Assembly (NCBI RefSeq): GCF_963662255.1
Contig: NC_085050.1
Location: 22,120,131 to 22,184,130 of the forward strand
Reading direction: 5' to 3'
Origin: Cinclus cinclus
Taxonomy: Eukaryota; Chordata; Aves; Passeriformes; Cinclidae
DNA length: 64,000 nucleotides
In this document: positions 9,846 through 22,432 of the stretch, piece after piece
Layout: each line of letters opens with the position of its first letter
How positions within the stretch are numbered: the first letter of the stretch is position 1
Translations under genes and position numbers: made by a program
Notes under the pieces: generated by a model
Told to the model about the DNA's origin: nothing
The model's input: the letters and a program-made list of their open reading frames with translations, nothing else
Databases searched by the model: none

Positions 9846-12800
9846 TACTTTATTTTTTATTGTGAGGGCTCACATTTCTTTTGGTACAGAATATGATAAA
9901 GGCTGCTTTACTGAATTCATGGGGAAGACCTGAAGACAGAGGCTTACAGGTCCTGAATTTTTTAATGTACTTATCTTAACATCTCCACAGGCTAGAGGCA
10001 TATTTTATATGTGCCTTTATATGCCAAACCTGGATTTGGATTTTGCTAAGGTTAGAAGTCTGGAAGTGAGACCTGCAATGCACTCATGTATACTGAAACA
10101 TCCTTAGGGTGATTTTGGAGCATTCTCAGAAACAGTACAGACATACAACGATGACCTAATGCTTATCATTCTATTTTCTTGAGGTCAAGGAATTTACTTG
10201 TTCCATTCCTTTCTCAATTCCAGACAGAAGTTCACCAGAAGTTAACACCTTGGAGGTGGGGGGGGTCACAAAAAAGTAAGCCAAATCCACAGTGGTTTAT
10301 CAAGCTGCTCGAGCAATTGCAAAACACTACAAGAGAACTTGTTATTGCTAAAGTCTTTACTAACCTTGTCTTGCATCAGAGAAAGAGGATCTAGAACTGA
10401 AATTAAGAATCAAAACAAAGGCAGCAAGAGTATAGAAAAGAGAGAAGTTAGTATTGCAAGTAAGAAGGGGTGTTAAGCTATAGTTTCTTCAGAGCTGGTC
10501 TAACTCTTCCACTAAAATGTTGTGTAAAATAATGAAGCCGACTTAGATATTATTAGTCCCAAGAGATATATTAAAACACAGACAACTGTGATTTGTAAAA
10601 AAGCAGCCTTGAACTGGGAGCAAGTGCATTAGTATTTTATCCAGAGTTGTGAAGTGCCATGAGTGGAATAATGCTTGCAGCTCAGACTGAACTCAGGTGT
10701 AAGGGAATTCTTGGCTATTTCTAGAGAAAGATATATCCCTATGTTACCAAAAACATGTAAAATGGGCCTGTTTTTTACAATAGATGAAAACACAATTCCA
10801 GTGACAGTTGTAAAAATAGATCTTCTACGGGATCAGGCCTATGGGGTAGAGGGAAAGACTGAGAAGAATTAGCATAGTACTCAAAACTCTGCCAAAATAA
10901 AACCCCAAAATAGTAATACTTTAAGAATAGACCAATGGACTTCACGTGAAGGTTACTAGTTTTTTTTACAAGTCCCAGTCTCATAAAATTTACTGAATAA
11001 ATTGAAATTCAGAGATGGATTGAAACAGTTTGGCTAGAAGGAAGTAAATACATTTCATCTTCCTTGCAGGCTATGAACTTAGTCCACAGCATATTATGTA
11101 AAAATATTGTTATGACCCTCAAGGATTGAATTGCAGAAGGATTTATTTGATAATTTTGCTATATGCAACAAATCATATAACTGTAATTCATTCTAAAAGA
11201 AGATTTATTATATAAGTATTTCTCATATTGTGCAAGTGTGTGCTTAAATATGTAACTGATTCACCTACAAAGTTTCTGTAAATAAAGTTTTCCTCCTTGC
11301 TCATCCTTTTAAAAATGCCAGTGGTCATAAGCTTTATTTTCACCCACCACCAACAGGCAAATCTCATGTCCTTGATTAACAATCACTATGAATAGCAACA
11401 TTAAAATGAAATTAACAGTTGTCAACCACCATAAGTATTATTAACAAGTTTGGGGATTTTTAGGATTCTGATGCTGAAGACAGCTGGATGCCATATGTAT
11501 ATCTGGTTAATTGTAAATAAAAATAATCACCAATAAAACAGTTTTCTGTCTCTAATCAAAAGTAATTAAGCTGAATTGCTTTCCTTCCCAGTACATTTTT
11601 GCAGTATGCAAGATAAACAGTCATCAAGGTTAGTATCAGTGATTAACTTCCAACTGGAAGCCAACGTCACTCTGCTGTATAGCAATTGCCAGGTAACTGA
11701 AAGGAGGTCATGCATCATCAGAGCATTGTGAATAATGGGATGAGACTATTAAACTGTCCAATTGCATCCTAACACTCACCTAAAACTAATATAGATGATA
11801 GCATAGAAACAGCAGCTTTCAAACAAAAGGAAAAGCTTAAAATACTCACGTAAACACTGGTAAGTCGTTTTCAAATGTATATTCGGGAATGAAAGAGAGA
11901 GGGGATTAATCATAACATCTGAAATGCTCAAAAATACAGCAGCAGGCAGGATCTGTAACAGTAGTTCAACTGCTTCTTGACTACTCATCAGTTATAATAG
12001 AAAGCCTCTTGTCTACGAAGATAATCACTAATTAATGTCACTGGCATGTGTTCCTACACCATATGCAGTAGGTAAATGTGCAGTAATAACAGTTATGTAC
12101 ATTTTGTTTATGAACTGAGACTACAAATAGCATCTGGAGATACAATGTCATCGGATAAGAATGTAGTACTTCATCCAAGGCTCCCTAAGTCAAAGCACTG
12201 CAAAACAGTTAATAACATCCCTTAATAATGTACTAAACAAATCTGCATGACAGAAGTCACAAGAAAAGACTGTTTTATATAATAACGATAGAAAATCATC
12301 ATTATGGGTAACATAGGGAAAAGCACAGAAACTTACAAGGCAACTGAAACACAATATAGGTGCCTGCATTCAAATTCACAATCCAAAACCATTACTGCTC
12401 AGCTGCTGCCCAGCTATGGAGCAGCTTGAACTCTGAAAGCATCTTGGGTGGAAACTTCCTGTTTGCCTCATGGAACTTCAAAGGGTACAGCACCAAGTTC
12501 TGTCCTCACTCATGGGCTGGCACATTCAGCCTAAATTTATATTGATCTACAACTGGGACCAAGTGAGTAGATACTTCTGGTCCTTAACCTACAAGAGAAG
12601 CTTCATAACCTACATGTTCTCACAGAGTGTCTTATACAAACCTGCATATTCAGGCTCTGTACAAAAGGCAGTGGTGGGGTTTTTCTTGCTTTTTTTTTTT
12701 TTATTTTGTGAGAATGTGACTGGACAAAAAGAAACTGGTGTTTGTAGGATGTGGAAAGAAAAGCTTGATTTTTCTCTTCAGTTTGAGGAAGTTAATGTGG

Positions 12801-13256
12801 TGGTATATGTTTTAGTTAATAGGCTACTGTAAAGAAAATCTAACCTGTGAAGGAAAAAATAACAGATATCTACTCTTTCAGAAAACAGAAAATTACTAGA
12901 AAGTCTGGTGCTCATAGCTTTCACATGAATACTGGGATCCCAGTCCCTGGAGTATATAGAAGTGGTTAATTTTTAGGGACTGGAACATAAAACCCTCATT
13001 GTGTTGGTGGGGGTTTTTTGGTTGTTGTTGTTGTTTTTTGGGTTTTTTTTCCCCCTACTTAAGTAACAGTTCCATCAGGAAGTAGAGAAGGAATACTGTC
13101 CAGTGTAGCCTGAAAGGTGATGATTAGGTAACATTCATTGCAGACAGGCTGAACAGTCTGAGGCTGATTTCTTTCCCAGTATCAAAGAGGAGAAAGAACA
13201 AAGTATTTCTAATTGTGATGCTCTAGTACTAATTCCTGTTGTTAATGGATTTTCCA
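9846..13256. other. Intergenic, nothing recognised
   Basis: AT-rich unique sequence between PGM2 and TBC1D1. The longest open frame (12470-12832, 120 codons) has no recognisable motif and includes a poly-T derived stretch, so it is probably chance. A low-complexity G/T-rich run sits at about 13004-13055. Confidence 0.6.
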
Positions 13257-13524
13257 AGAAGCAAGAAAAAGTCTTATAGGATCTTTATCTGTTTCATTAT
13301 GGTGTTTTGAAAGGCAACAGTGAAGCAGTAAAAAAAGTTCCTAAGATCACTGGTCGGTAGTGTGGGAATGCATGAGCCTCGGCTGAAGTGAGAAGCAAGA
13401 AAAAGTCTTATAGGATCTTTATCTGTTTCATTATGGTGTTTTGAAAGGCAACAGTGAAGCAGTAAAAAAAGTTCCTAAGATCACTGGTCGGTAGTGTGGG
13501 AATGCATGAGCCTCGGCTGAAGTG
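13257..13524 (+). repeat. Exact 134-bp tandem duplication
   Basis: Positions 13257-13390 and 13391-13524 are two directly adjacent copies that I compared by eye base by base and found identical. They begin AGAAGCAAGAAAAAGTC and end CGGCTGAAGTG. The flanking bases differ, so the unit is exactly 134 bp. It lies about 1.1 kb upstream of the TBC1D1 CpG island. It is either a very recent duplication or an assembly artefact. Confidence 0.93.
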
Positions 13525-14579
13525 CCAGAGCTGTCTGGATGGGAATTGCAGTTCACCTTCTGCTAGAGCATAGTTACCAGAGGCACATAAGTCAGGCTTA
13601 AAAAGAGCATAAGGGCATACTTGATATTGGGTGATAACTGGAGTAAGAGCATTGTCCTCAGATGTGATGGTTTAAAAACTAAAATAGACACTGATTGCAA
13701 AAAAGAGGCATTCCTCTTGCCATGGACCCTAAAGATGTCACTGTAAAGCAGGAGTGACTTGTACCTATTCCCATATCTGAACTGGAAGCAACACACCATG
13801 ACTTGAGCACAGACTGGAAACAAATTCTGTGTGAATTACTTATATTGAGCTATACTTACATAGCTCAATTCACTTACCAGCAATCCCACGGAAGTACACC
13901 TAGATGCTAAAGGTCACAGAGACACAATGCACTTATCTACATGCGTACCTACTCTTTGCAAGTAGGTGACGTGCTTGGATACCAAAATCTGAATTGTTTT
14001 TCATAATCTGGGGCAACACTGTGCTTGCATTTAACAGTTTGACTGTTTCCCTCACAGCAACAGGGCAGATTTCCTTTAGAAAGCTCTGATTCTGCAAATG
14101 TGCATAGGCTTAAAAGTAAGTAAATCAGTCGTCTTACTGCCAAGAAGACTTGAAATTAATTGAGCACAAAAGTGGATTGCACAACAAGGATGTAGGGTGC
14201 CTCAATTATACTTCTCTGCAAGTGATCATTAAGTGTCCGGATTCATTCATGCCTTATCCTTTCTGGCAACTGGAAGACCAACTAATATCCACCCTTACAA
14301 TGCTTTTATGCACATACAAGTGTGGTTTCATTGGGGAAACCGTCGGGGTGAGTCAGGTGAGCTCTCAAAAGGCTGCCCTGCGGTCAAGGCTGGGCCCACA
14401 GCCGAGATGGGACTCGACCGCTTCAGAGTTTTCGAGCCGGGCTGGTTCCAGTTTTGTGAGTAAACTTCGCTCACCACTTCAGCTGACCCCGCTATCCGCC
14501 CAGGCTCACTACCGCAAGGCGACAACGACGATGCTTCAGAGGCTGTGCCAGACACACGGGGCAGCATGGCCGAAATGCT
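13525..14579. other. Upstream flank of TBC1D1 CpG island
   Basis: No gene is seen. An inverted repeat (9-bp arms ATTGAGCTA / TAGCTCAAT, 8-bp loop) lies at 13844-13869. GC and CpG content rise from about 14340 onward into the island, so part of this may be proximal promoter. Confidence 0.55.
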
Positions 14580-14589
14580 CTTCGAGAGG

Positions 14590-14963
14590 AATTTATGCGC
14601 GAGGGGAGGAGGCTTCAGCTGCCCGCTGTCGCGACATGGGCGCACCGCTGTCGCCGGCTGCCCGCCGCCTCTGCCCCCCGGGCCGGGACCCGCCGCCTGT
14701 TGCTATTTTCGCCCGCGCTGCCGAGCGGCGGCCCGGCCGGGAGTCCTTGTCCCGGCCCGCCCGCAGGTAGAGGCGGGACGGGCAGGGGCAGCGGCAGTGC
14801 AAGAGGCAGGGGCAGGAGGCAGGGGCAGTGCAGGAGGCGGCAGGCGGGCGGCCCCTGACCCGGCCCGGCGCCCGTTACCGGCCCCGCCCGCCTCCCCGTG
14901 CGGGAGGTGCCCGGCCGCGCCTGGCAGCCCGCGGCCGCTGCCCGCCGAGGGCACTTCCCTGAG
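14590..14963 (+). other. TBC1D1: TBC1D1 exon 1, non-coding (predicted; start unknown)
   Basis: Within the CpG island, TGAG|GTGAGT gives a strong splice donor at 14964; a second donor-like GCG|GTAAGC sits 19 bp later at 14983. Splicing from either to the acceptor ending at 22326 would place a GC-rich untranslated leader before exon 2. Only the 3' edge is supported by a signal; the 5' limit given is a guess at the start of the dense CpG region. A G-run cluster (14775-14825) lies in this predicted leader. Confidence 0.5.
14775..14845 (+). repeat. GGCAGGGGCAG-type G-rich repeat, possible G-quadruplex
   Basis: Imperfect repeats of the kind GGCAGGGGCAG occur here. Runs of three or four G lie at 14775, 14780, 14785, 14809 and 14822. 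Four runs with loops of 2, 2 and 20 bases or similar could form a quadruplex in the DNA or in the predicted 5' leader. Confidence 0.5.
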
Positions 14964-17900
14964 GTGAGTACATCCTGAGGCGGTAAGCGGCGCCCGGACA
15001 GCCCCGGACCCCGGCCTGTCAGGGGGCGGCGGTGGGGCCCGCCGTGCCCCCGCTGCGGGCCGGCCCGGGCGGGGCCGAGCAGAGTTTCGCAGGGTGGGGG
15101 GAAGGAGGAAGAGCAGCTCCTGGCGCAGAGGAAGTGAAGAGTTGCGGCGAGGAGTGCGGCACCCGCCGCGGACCGGCCCGTGCCTGCCCCCGCGCTGTGA
15201 GGGGGGCGAAGCCTCCGGCGCCGGGCGGGTCCGGGGGCCCGCTGGGTGCTCGCGGCGGGAAGGGCGGGCTGCGCGCTGCCGGGCCCGCGGCACGGTCGCG
15301 CCGTCGCTCCTAAAGCGGCTCCGAGCGAAGCCGCAGCTCTGGCTGTGCGAACGGCGTTGCTGCGGGACGGGGCGGCCGGGCGGGAGCGCAGCGCGGACGG
15401 GGGCGCCGGTGCCGCTGTTGTTTGCTGGCGGGGTCCTGGGGGAGCTGGCTCCTCGTCGGAATAACCAAAAGACCTGCTTGAATTTAATCTGTCAGTGACC
15501 TGAGGTGCCTTTAGTTATTTTTCTCTCTTGTCTGCTGTTTCCTGGCACGTCTGTGCAAAATCGGTGTCTATTACTCCTCCCAGACCCCGCTCCGTCTCAG
15601 AAAAGCGGCTGTTCCCTGGGGAAGAAGGCACCTTTCGTCCCGCGGCGCGGCCGAATGTAACTTTCCATCCGCCTTCGGCGGCGCAGTGTTCTTACGGCCC
15701 TTTAAATTCGCGAACTAAGTCAGCAAGGGAATGATCTCTTGAAACTGCGTTCACGAGAGGTATGAAACGAATGTGGTTATTTATAGCGTACTTTGAAAAG
15801 ATTGAGGCCTTTGTGTGCTGTGTTTTATTTGGGAGGGAGGCTAACATGGCAGATCTGCTGTAGGAACCTTTAGTAGTGCAGATGGTGGGATTTGTGTCTG
15901 TGTTAAGCCCGGAGATTGAATGGAACATCGTGGGTCAAAATTAATAAATTATACATTTTCTGAATAGCGAATACCTCTGAGCTGCATGTGATTATACTTT
16001 TAACACTTGTAAGTGCCGAAATAGAAATTTGTCTCGGGATGTATTATAGGAATGCTGAAAATCATAGGTAGTACACAAAAGTCAAAATGTTTGCAGGTGA
16101 GACAAACGACGGGATGGAGGAAAAGTGAAACACATTCAGTGATATGTGAGTGACTTTACACTTTTTTCACTTCAGTTTGGTTAACTGCAAAGTTGAATGC
16201 ATTTTGGCTGTGGATATGCAGTTGGATAAAAAGGAATGTTCTACAGTTGTAGAACAGCTCACTATTTTGTTCAGATCTGTATGAGGCTGAGTCAGAAGAC
16301 TTCAATCATCAGCATATTAATTTCCATGGATTTGGTTAAGGAAATAGCAACAGGTGTTAAGGGCAGGAACAGTCAGCTATTTTCTTCATTTGATAGTTGA
16401 TTATAAATGTGTTTGTTTTTAATGAAGAATATACTGGCACTTTGTTGCATTTTTTTATTATTAATAGCCTTTTTAAAACTTATTTGAGTTTCTAAATATT
16501 GGCTGCACTGGTAAATATTTTAGGTACCAGTATGAGAGTATATGGTCAAATGTTATTCAGCACCCAGTCTGGAGTGGCTGACAGCATTTAAGCATTAAGT
16601 CTTTTAAAAATCAGCATTTAATGAAAAAATAATGGAAATTAAAGCTAATTTCTGAGGCAAATTGGTTTCTGGACTTGTGCATGCTGTTGTCCACAGCAAA
16701 CCATAGCTTCAGAAGGAAACAGCAGATAGTAAGTAGCTAAGAGATAAAAAGAATATACTTGCAACAAGAGGGGTGTGTTGTGTTTCCAAGAGCCCATTTG
16801 AATTAAATAAAAAAACTTTTTGAGTGACCCTGTCATGACATACTTAATATATATTCTCATTTGTGTTTTTCTATATATCCTGCCAGGTGGATAGAGAAAT
16901 CTGTTAGCTTGAGCAAAGACAATGTAAATTTCAGTTAGGGATCAGAAAGAGAGGGAGACAAGTGGTATTTAGTTTTGGCTGGTGTTCCAGAGTTCTGGCT
17001 GCAGGCCAGGGCTCCTCATAATCCTTAAGTAGTATGATATTTCTGCTAAAATAATCAGTGGTGAAGTGCAGTCAGTACCAGTGCCGCTGGTTCCATTTGT
17101 CAGCAGAGTTCAGTGCTAATGCCATGCAGAGCATGAAGAGGTGAACAAATTTTTGCTATTTAAGACCAGCTGTTTTCCATAAGACCTTGCTGTGTGGTTG
17201 CAATTTTGCTTAGAAGGGGAGAAAAACTGACTTACAGAAACGTACATAAACTAAAGCTGCTGTCATGTCTTGAGCCTGATGTGGAGTAACTGCACAATTG
17301 TCTCTCAGAAGAACTGCAAAGGTCAAGGAAGATGGCATCTTTCTGTTCAGCTCCTAGGTCAAACCCCTCATTTATTCATTGCTGTGTGAAAGCTCTGACT
17401 GCTTCCTTGCTTGAAATATCTTCTTAGTTCATCAGTTCTGCTGTGAGTCCCAGCACTCCAGCTGCAACCAAAGCAGTGAAGGAGCTGGAGGAGAGTGAAG
17501 GGTTGCTTAAGTTACTTTTTGCTGCATGTCTGTATTGAATTTAGTCCAGTTGAAAAGAAAGGACAAAAGAAGGATAAAACTTCACCACTGTCAAAGCTTC
17601 TGCCTTTTTTTTTGGTTTTTTTGGAGCTGGGGGGCGAAGGGGAGGGTGTGTGTTTTCTTCTGGTTTAGAGCATTCTCTTTCCTCTCTTTGTCTTTTTTCT
17701 ATATTAGTTTGAGTCTATCCCAGATCTGCCTGGTGTTCTCCCAGGTACACAAACTTGATTTTCAGTGCCTCACTTTCCCAGGTTACTAACACCTCACAAG
17801 ATTCTTCTTAACCTCAAAGCTTACCTGACCCCATCTAACCAACTGGTACCTGGAGCCAATACCTTGCCCATGTGATACAGTCTTTTCTCTCTTGAGAGAA

Positions 17901-19723
17901 GGTGAGTTTTGAGGAATGCTGTCCTGCATGATGCAATGCTGCTTAGACATGTACCTTCACACGGGGTCCAGAATGACAGAAATAATAATTTGTGTAGCTC
18001 TCCCTTTCATGCTGTCTTGCCATCACCCTGACTTCTCTCTGAAGGGGTCCCTTTTAACTTGGTGGCATAACACGGTGAGAATGTGACTTGATTTCGGAGA
18101 GCAAGAGTCTAATATATATTTTTTTTAAAATTAGGGGTTTAAAATCACCATACCAGATTTTGCTAGAACATCAGTTCCATCAGTGTAGTGTTGCATGCTT
18201 TCCAAGCCTGCTCCTCACTTGTGAGAATGGGCTGGGTGTATCAGAGCAAAAGAGAAGTTGAGGGTACAGGGCACACATATGTTCCCATGTGTATCTTCCA
18301 CATTAACAAGTCAGTCTGGTGTTCCCCAGTATAGAAGGCAGGGATATATCTACTAATGTGGTTTGTGTAAATATCTTATGCGTTACAGTTTGACTGGCTG
18401 TTTTTAGACTCATGGAGCAAATACAGCTGAATCAAAGCAGGCTAAACACAAGGCTCATATTTGCTATAAACTGTCTTTCTCAGCAGCAAAGCTGTCAGCT
18501 GAGGAGTGCCACTCAAGCTGTTCTCAGTTCTGAGTGCAGGGGCAACCAACATCTTTCAAAAGATGCTGGTGGAAAGGGGAAAGAGGAACTGTCCCAGTTA
18601 TGTCTGTGAACACTGGGAGAACAACTGGAGACATCCAGTGTGCAAAGGAAAGCCCAGAGTAATGAAGCTGAATGGTGCTTAGAGCTGCCAAAGGAACATC
18701 AAAGTTGAGGTAGAAGGAAACTACTGGACAGATTTATTTTTATATCTTTTCTATTCCCTCTTGGATTAGAGGTGAAATGGACATTTAATAAGCATGAGTT
18801 AACCAGATGCTTGGGAGGAAGAGGAAACTTGTTTGAGCCTACTGTACTAATATGTGTGGTAAACTCCTATGGCACCTGCAGAGCCAAATTTCACAGGGGA
18901 TGAACTGAAAGGTGGCAACCAGAGATGGGTAAAGATACTAAATTCTAAGCAGTGGGGTCAGGGCAGACATGGATGAGCTGAGAGCATGGCTACTCTTTGG
19001 TCGTAATGTCTGCTTAATTTTATGGCTGGGAATAGGCTTGTTGAGAAGAGCTAAACTATTTTTAGGTCTAAATTAAGCATGTACATAAGTACTTCATGGT
19101 CTTGAAGTAAAATCTAGTCTTTGTTGTAAACTTGAAGGACATTAACACGAGCAGCAGGAAATTGGCATAATTTCTGGTGGGTTTTGTTTACAGTAAAGTG
19201 ACAGGAGAGGAAAACAAGGAAAGAATGGCTGGGAAAGGGAAGTGGAACACGCAGAACACTAACCTACAGAACGATAAGGGTTAGATAAGGAGACTTTCTG
19301 ATACTGCTAAATTTGTGCTCTGAGAAACTGCGCTTTCAGCTTCTCCTAACATTTGGAAAAAACCCTAGCATTTTGACTTTCACTTAATAGGTTTGATTTA
19401 GTAGTAAGTGTTTTTCTTTGGAAATAACAAATGCAGGCATTGGAGGTATTTATGCTGTTGAGTTTGCAAGGTGTTTATTTTTTTTAAAAAAAGAGATGAA
19501 TGCCAAGAAGCTTCACATTTATATTAAATACATTCCAGCAGTACAGTGTTTGTTTAAGTATGACAGAGTATCAACCTTGGGTTTTTTATATACTGCTCAG
19601 TCCTTACAGTTAGAATGCAAAATAACATGTTTTATTGTGATACTCATTTCTCTTTCAGGCTATGTTACCTAGTAGATCTGGGGTAAAAGAGCTTGGTAGA
19701 TTTCTTTCAATCAAAAATAAGGG

Positions 19724-19757
19724 TGAAACAAGGGTGACTTTGAAACAAGGGTGACTT
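19724..19757 (+). repeat. 17-bp tandem pair
   Basis: TGAAACAAGGGTGACTT occurs twice with no spacer (19724-19740 and 19741-19757). No function is inferred. Confidence 0.9.
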
Positions 19758-20205
19758 TGTTATATTTTTACATGCCTTTAATTACGTTTTCTAAGAAGGG
19801 TTCTCAGAAAACACAAATAAGAAATTGGCTACAAAAAATATGTGGCTAATATATCATTGTGTGATAGCCCAGTTCTCCTGTTTTCAACTAAGAATTAAGT
19901 TTTCTTAGGCTTTCTTATCCTGTGATTATTATCTATGCCACTAAGTAACAAGAACACTAAAAGATAACACCTCCATTTTTATGTAGTTTAAGACTACACA
20001 CCATGGTAGTTATGAATGAATCAAATCTTCTCTGCAGTTGCTGAACTGTTTTTCATTGTTGCAGTTAAGGAGAAATAATTTGTAGTAGTTTGTCCAAGAA
20101 GAGACTGTTATGATTCTTGGCTGATAGAAAATTATAATGGTAACTGTGTTTAGCAGTCTGTGTTGATAAGGTGTAAAAATGCTTCCTGAAGCTGCTGTCC
20201 CATTT

Positions 20206-20455
20206 AGAATCACAGAATCATTGATGTTGGAAAGATAGCCAAGATCCTCATGTCCAGCATTTGACTGAACACTGCCATATGAATTAGATCATGGCACTGA
20301 GTACCACCTCCAGTTGTTTCTTGAACACTTCAGGGACAGTGACTCCACCACATCCCTGGGCAGCCTCTTCCAATCCTTATCACCCTTTCAGTGAAGAAAT
20401 TGTTCCTGATTTCCAACATGAACCACCCCTGCTACAGCTTAATGCCATTTCATTT
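20206..20455 (-). mobile_element. CR1 LINE fragment, reverse orientation
   Basis: It starts AGAATCACAGAATCATTGAT and continues with CACCACATCCCTGGGCAGCC and GTGAAGAAATTGTTCCTGAT, all reverse-complement CR1 3' region. It is about 250 bp, 5'-truncated and diverged. Confidence 0.87.
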
Positions 20456-21264
20456 AGGATATAATGCATTTATATTAACCTAAAAGATGCTTATTTTCTT
20501 GCTCATTTGTGAAAAACAAAAAACAACAAATCCCTCCCAGTTGCAGTATACTTAAAATGAGGTGTATGAATTCTGGATTTTCATGTCCCTTTCTCCCACA
20601 CCTCCCTTGTGCAGATACACACAGAGAGGTTTATGAAAAGAGTTTTAAAAAATTGATCTACACATTTAGGCTTCTATTTATTAGGAATTTGTTGAATAGT
20701 ATCTTGAAAACTTGCACTCTTGCTAAATTTGCTGTTCTTGGAACTGGTAATGTGTCCACAGTGTTCATTTGTCAAAAGATGAAAAAGTTTCAAAAAAGTG
20801 AATGTACCCAAAGATTATTTCTGCAGTTCTGTTATTTTTACAGTTTGCCATTTACTCCAGAAACATTTTTCACCACTGGGATATTTACATATTGGTTGCG
20901 TTTTAAACAGCTCAATATTAATTTCCATCTTTAAAATAAGTTTTGGGGCTTTTTTAATCCTGAAATTTCTTTTCAACAAGATGAAAGACTGTTAAAAACT
21001 CAGTCTGGAAATATTATTACAAGAGCAAATGAAGGACAAAGTTTAATGGAAACTCCTAAGAAAAACAGTGCCAGTTTTGATCATATTTGTAGATGAACAA
21101 AGACAAGAAATACTGTTGCCACAGTGAATAGATGACACTTATTCAATACTTGTTCAAATGTAATTAAAATATTTTTTAAAGGCTATCTTGATACTACTTA
21201 CGTTGTTTTTAATAGGTCTTACTATAGGAAACTCTCATAAGACTGGTGGTAAACTGGTGCCTTG

Positions 21265-21310
21265 GTATTTAAACACAGGCGATTACAGGCCTGTCAGCCT
21301 CGTGTCGATC
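21265..21310 (+). mobile_element. Possible CR1 ORF2 scrap
   Basis: GATTACAGGCCTGTCAGCCTC resembles the CR1 reverse-transcriptase segment encoding YRPVSL. Only about 40 bp can be recognised, so this could be coincidence. Confidence 0.3.
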
Positions 21311-22326
21311 TCACAGCTGAAACAGTGTAACAGCTGAAACTAGGGTCAGTTAAAGAGGAGTTAAAACAGGGTACTGTAACAAATGCCAAATTATGTGTTT
21401 TCACAAACTTCATTTCGTGAAATGGAATTTATAAATAAATGCAGTTACTGGATTTCATTACTAAAAGAACTAATACATAATAACAGTCGTGGTAGTAGAT
21501 GCTGGGTATAACAGGGTTATGACAGGGTTGTATGTAGCTTGGTATATTCCATTTGATATTTTAAGAAATGAAAATGACACAATGTCAGTGTGGCTAACAT
21601 GTAAGTAATCCTGTCTGGCTGACCAGCGTTAAAATGCAACCATGAATTGTGATGGTCATCTGGTTCTTCCCAGAATGCTGTAAGGATTGTTGCTTGTGAC
21701 TGGACAGGTTTTTCAGAGATCACTCATTTAACTGCTGCTAGCGTTTTTAGATGACAGTGATTTCTAGGGTGTTATTTATTGAAAAAAGCTGTTTGGTTAC
21801 AGCCAATAATCACTGGGCAAACTACACCTAAGGAAACGACATGTTAGCAGACAAATTCAAAGTCATCCACCTATGGACAAGAAAGTTGTCAAGCTGACTT
21901 TTTTTTTTTTCCCCCGAAATGTATAGGTGTCTTAGCAGGCAGTGACTTCAACTGTCAGGGAAGTCAGAATAGCTCAGCTGGGTTCTTCCTGTGATAACAG
22001 GATTGAAATAGGCCGGTGTGATCTACATGTGCCTGCCCATGAAACAGGCTGGAAAGAATGTTCATTGTAATTTAGTTACTCATTAGATAGTTGAGCTAAA
22101 GTCCTAAAGCAAATTTTTAATCAGGACTGACTCTTTTCCAAGCAATGTATTTATTACAATTATGTTTGTTGGACCTGAAATCGTAAGGCCCGATGTAGAG
22201 AGGGGGAACTTGCTAGATGGGCTGTGGTAGCTCTCTTCTAATGTTAAGCTATTAATTGTTTGTGTTACTGAGGATTGGTTTGTCATAGAGTTCCAGCACC
22301 TACATAACTCTTTCTTTTCTTTTCAG

Positions 22327-22432
22327 AACTCTTCTGTTCCTTAATTGAAGGAGCCATCCGGCATCCAGATAATGTCATTCCATGGAACTGAAATATTGGT
22401 GAATTAGTCCAGGTTCCCTAAAGGACTGTAAA
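22327..22432 (+). other. TBC1D1: TBC1D1 exon 2, 5' leader portion with two uORFs
   Basis: Sequence between the acceptor and the start codon. It contains two short overlapping upstream ORFs: 22372-22407 (11 codons plus stop) and 22382-22402 (6 codons plus stop, in the main frame). Both terminate before the main ATG, so they could lower its translation or allow reinitiation. Confidence 0.75.

Larger units (their letters stand above)
14580..15480 (+). promoter_or_regulatory. TBC1D1: CpG island, predicted TBC1D1 promoter
   Basis: GC content and CpG density are far above the surrounding sequence, with a shoulder to about 15700. GC boxes are visible, for example GGGCGGGGCC at 15067-15076. It lies 7 kb upstream of the first coding exon of TBC1D1 and is in the right place and orientation for that gene's housekeeping-type promoter. 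Several long open frames on both strands are a by-product of the high GC content. The transcription start cannot be placed from sequence alone; the reverse-strand direction could also be active. Confidence 0.75.
14964..22326 (+). other. TBC1D1: TBC1D1 intron 1 (predicted)
   Basis: The intron runs from GTGAGT at 14964 to the strong acceptor CTTTTCTTTTCAG ending at 22326, about 7.4 kb. Its first 700 bp belong to the CpG island. It contains a reverse CR1 copy (20206-20455), a 17-bp tandem pair (19724-19757) and a short CR1-like scrap near 21265-21310. No additional exon was recognised. Confidence 0.6.

Noticed and set aside
12470..12832. 120-codon open frame in the intergenic region
   Set aside because: It includes a phenylalanine/leucine stretch made by a poly-T run, and there is no known motif or splice structure.
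13844..13869. Perfect 9-bp inverted repeat with an 8-bp loop
   Set aside because: A single short hairpin in AT-rich DNA is expected by chance in a window this size, and no RNA gene context was found.
14545..15498. Several overlapping open frames on both strands in the first CpG island
   Set aside because: High GC content removes stop codons; the encoded strings are low-complexity Pro/Ala/Arg/Gly without domains.
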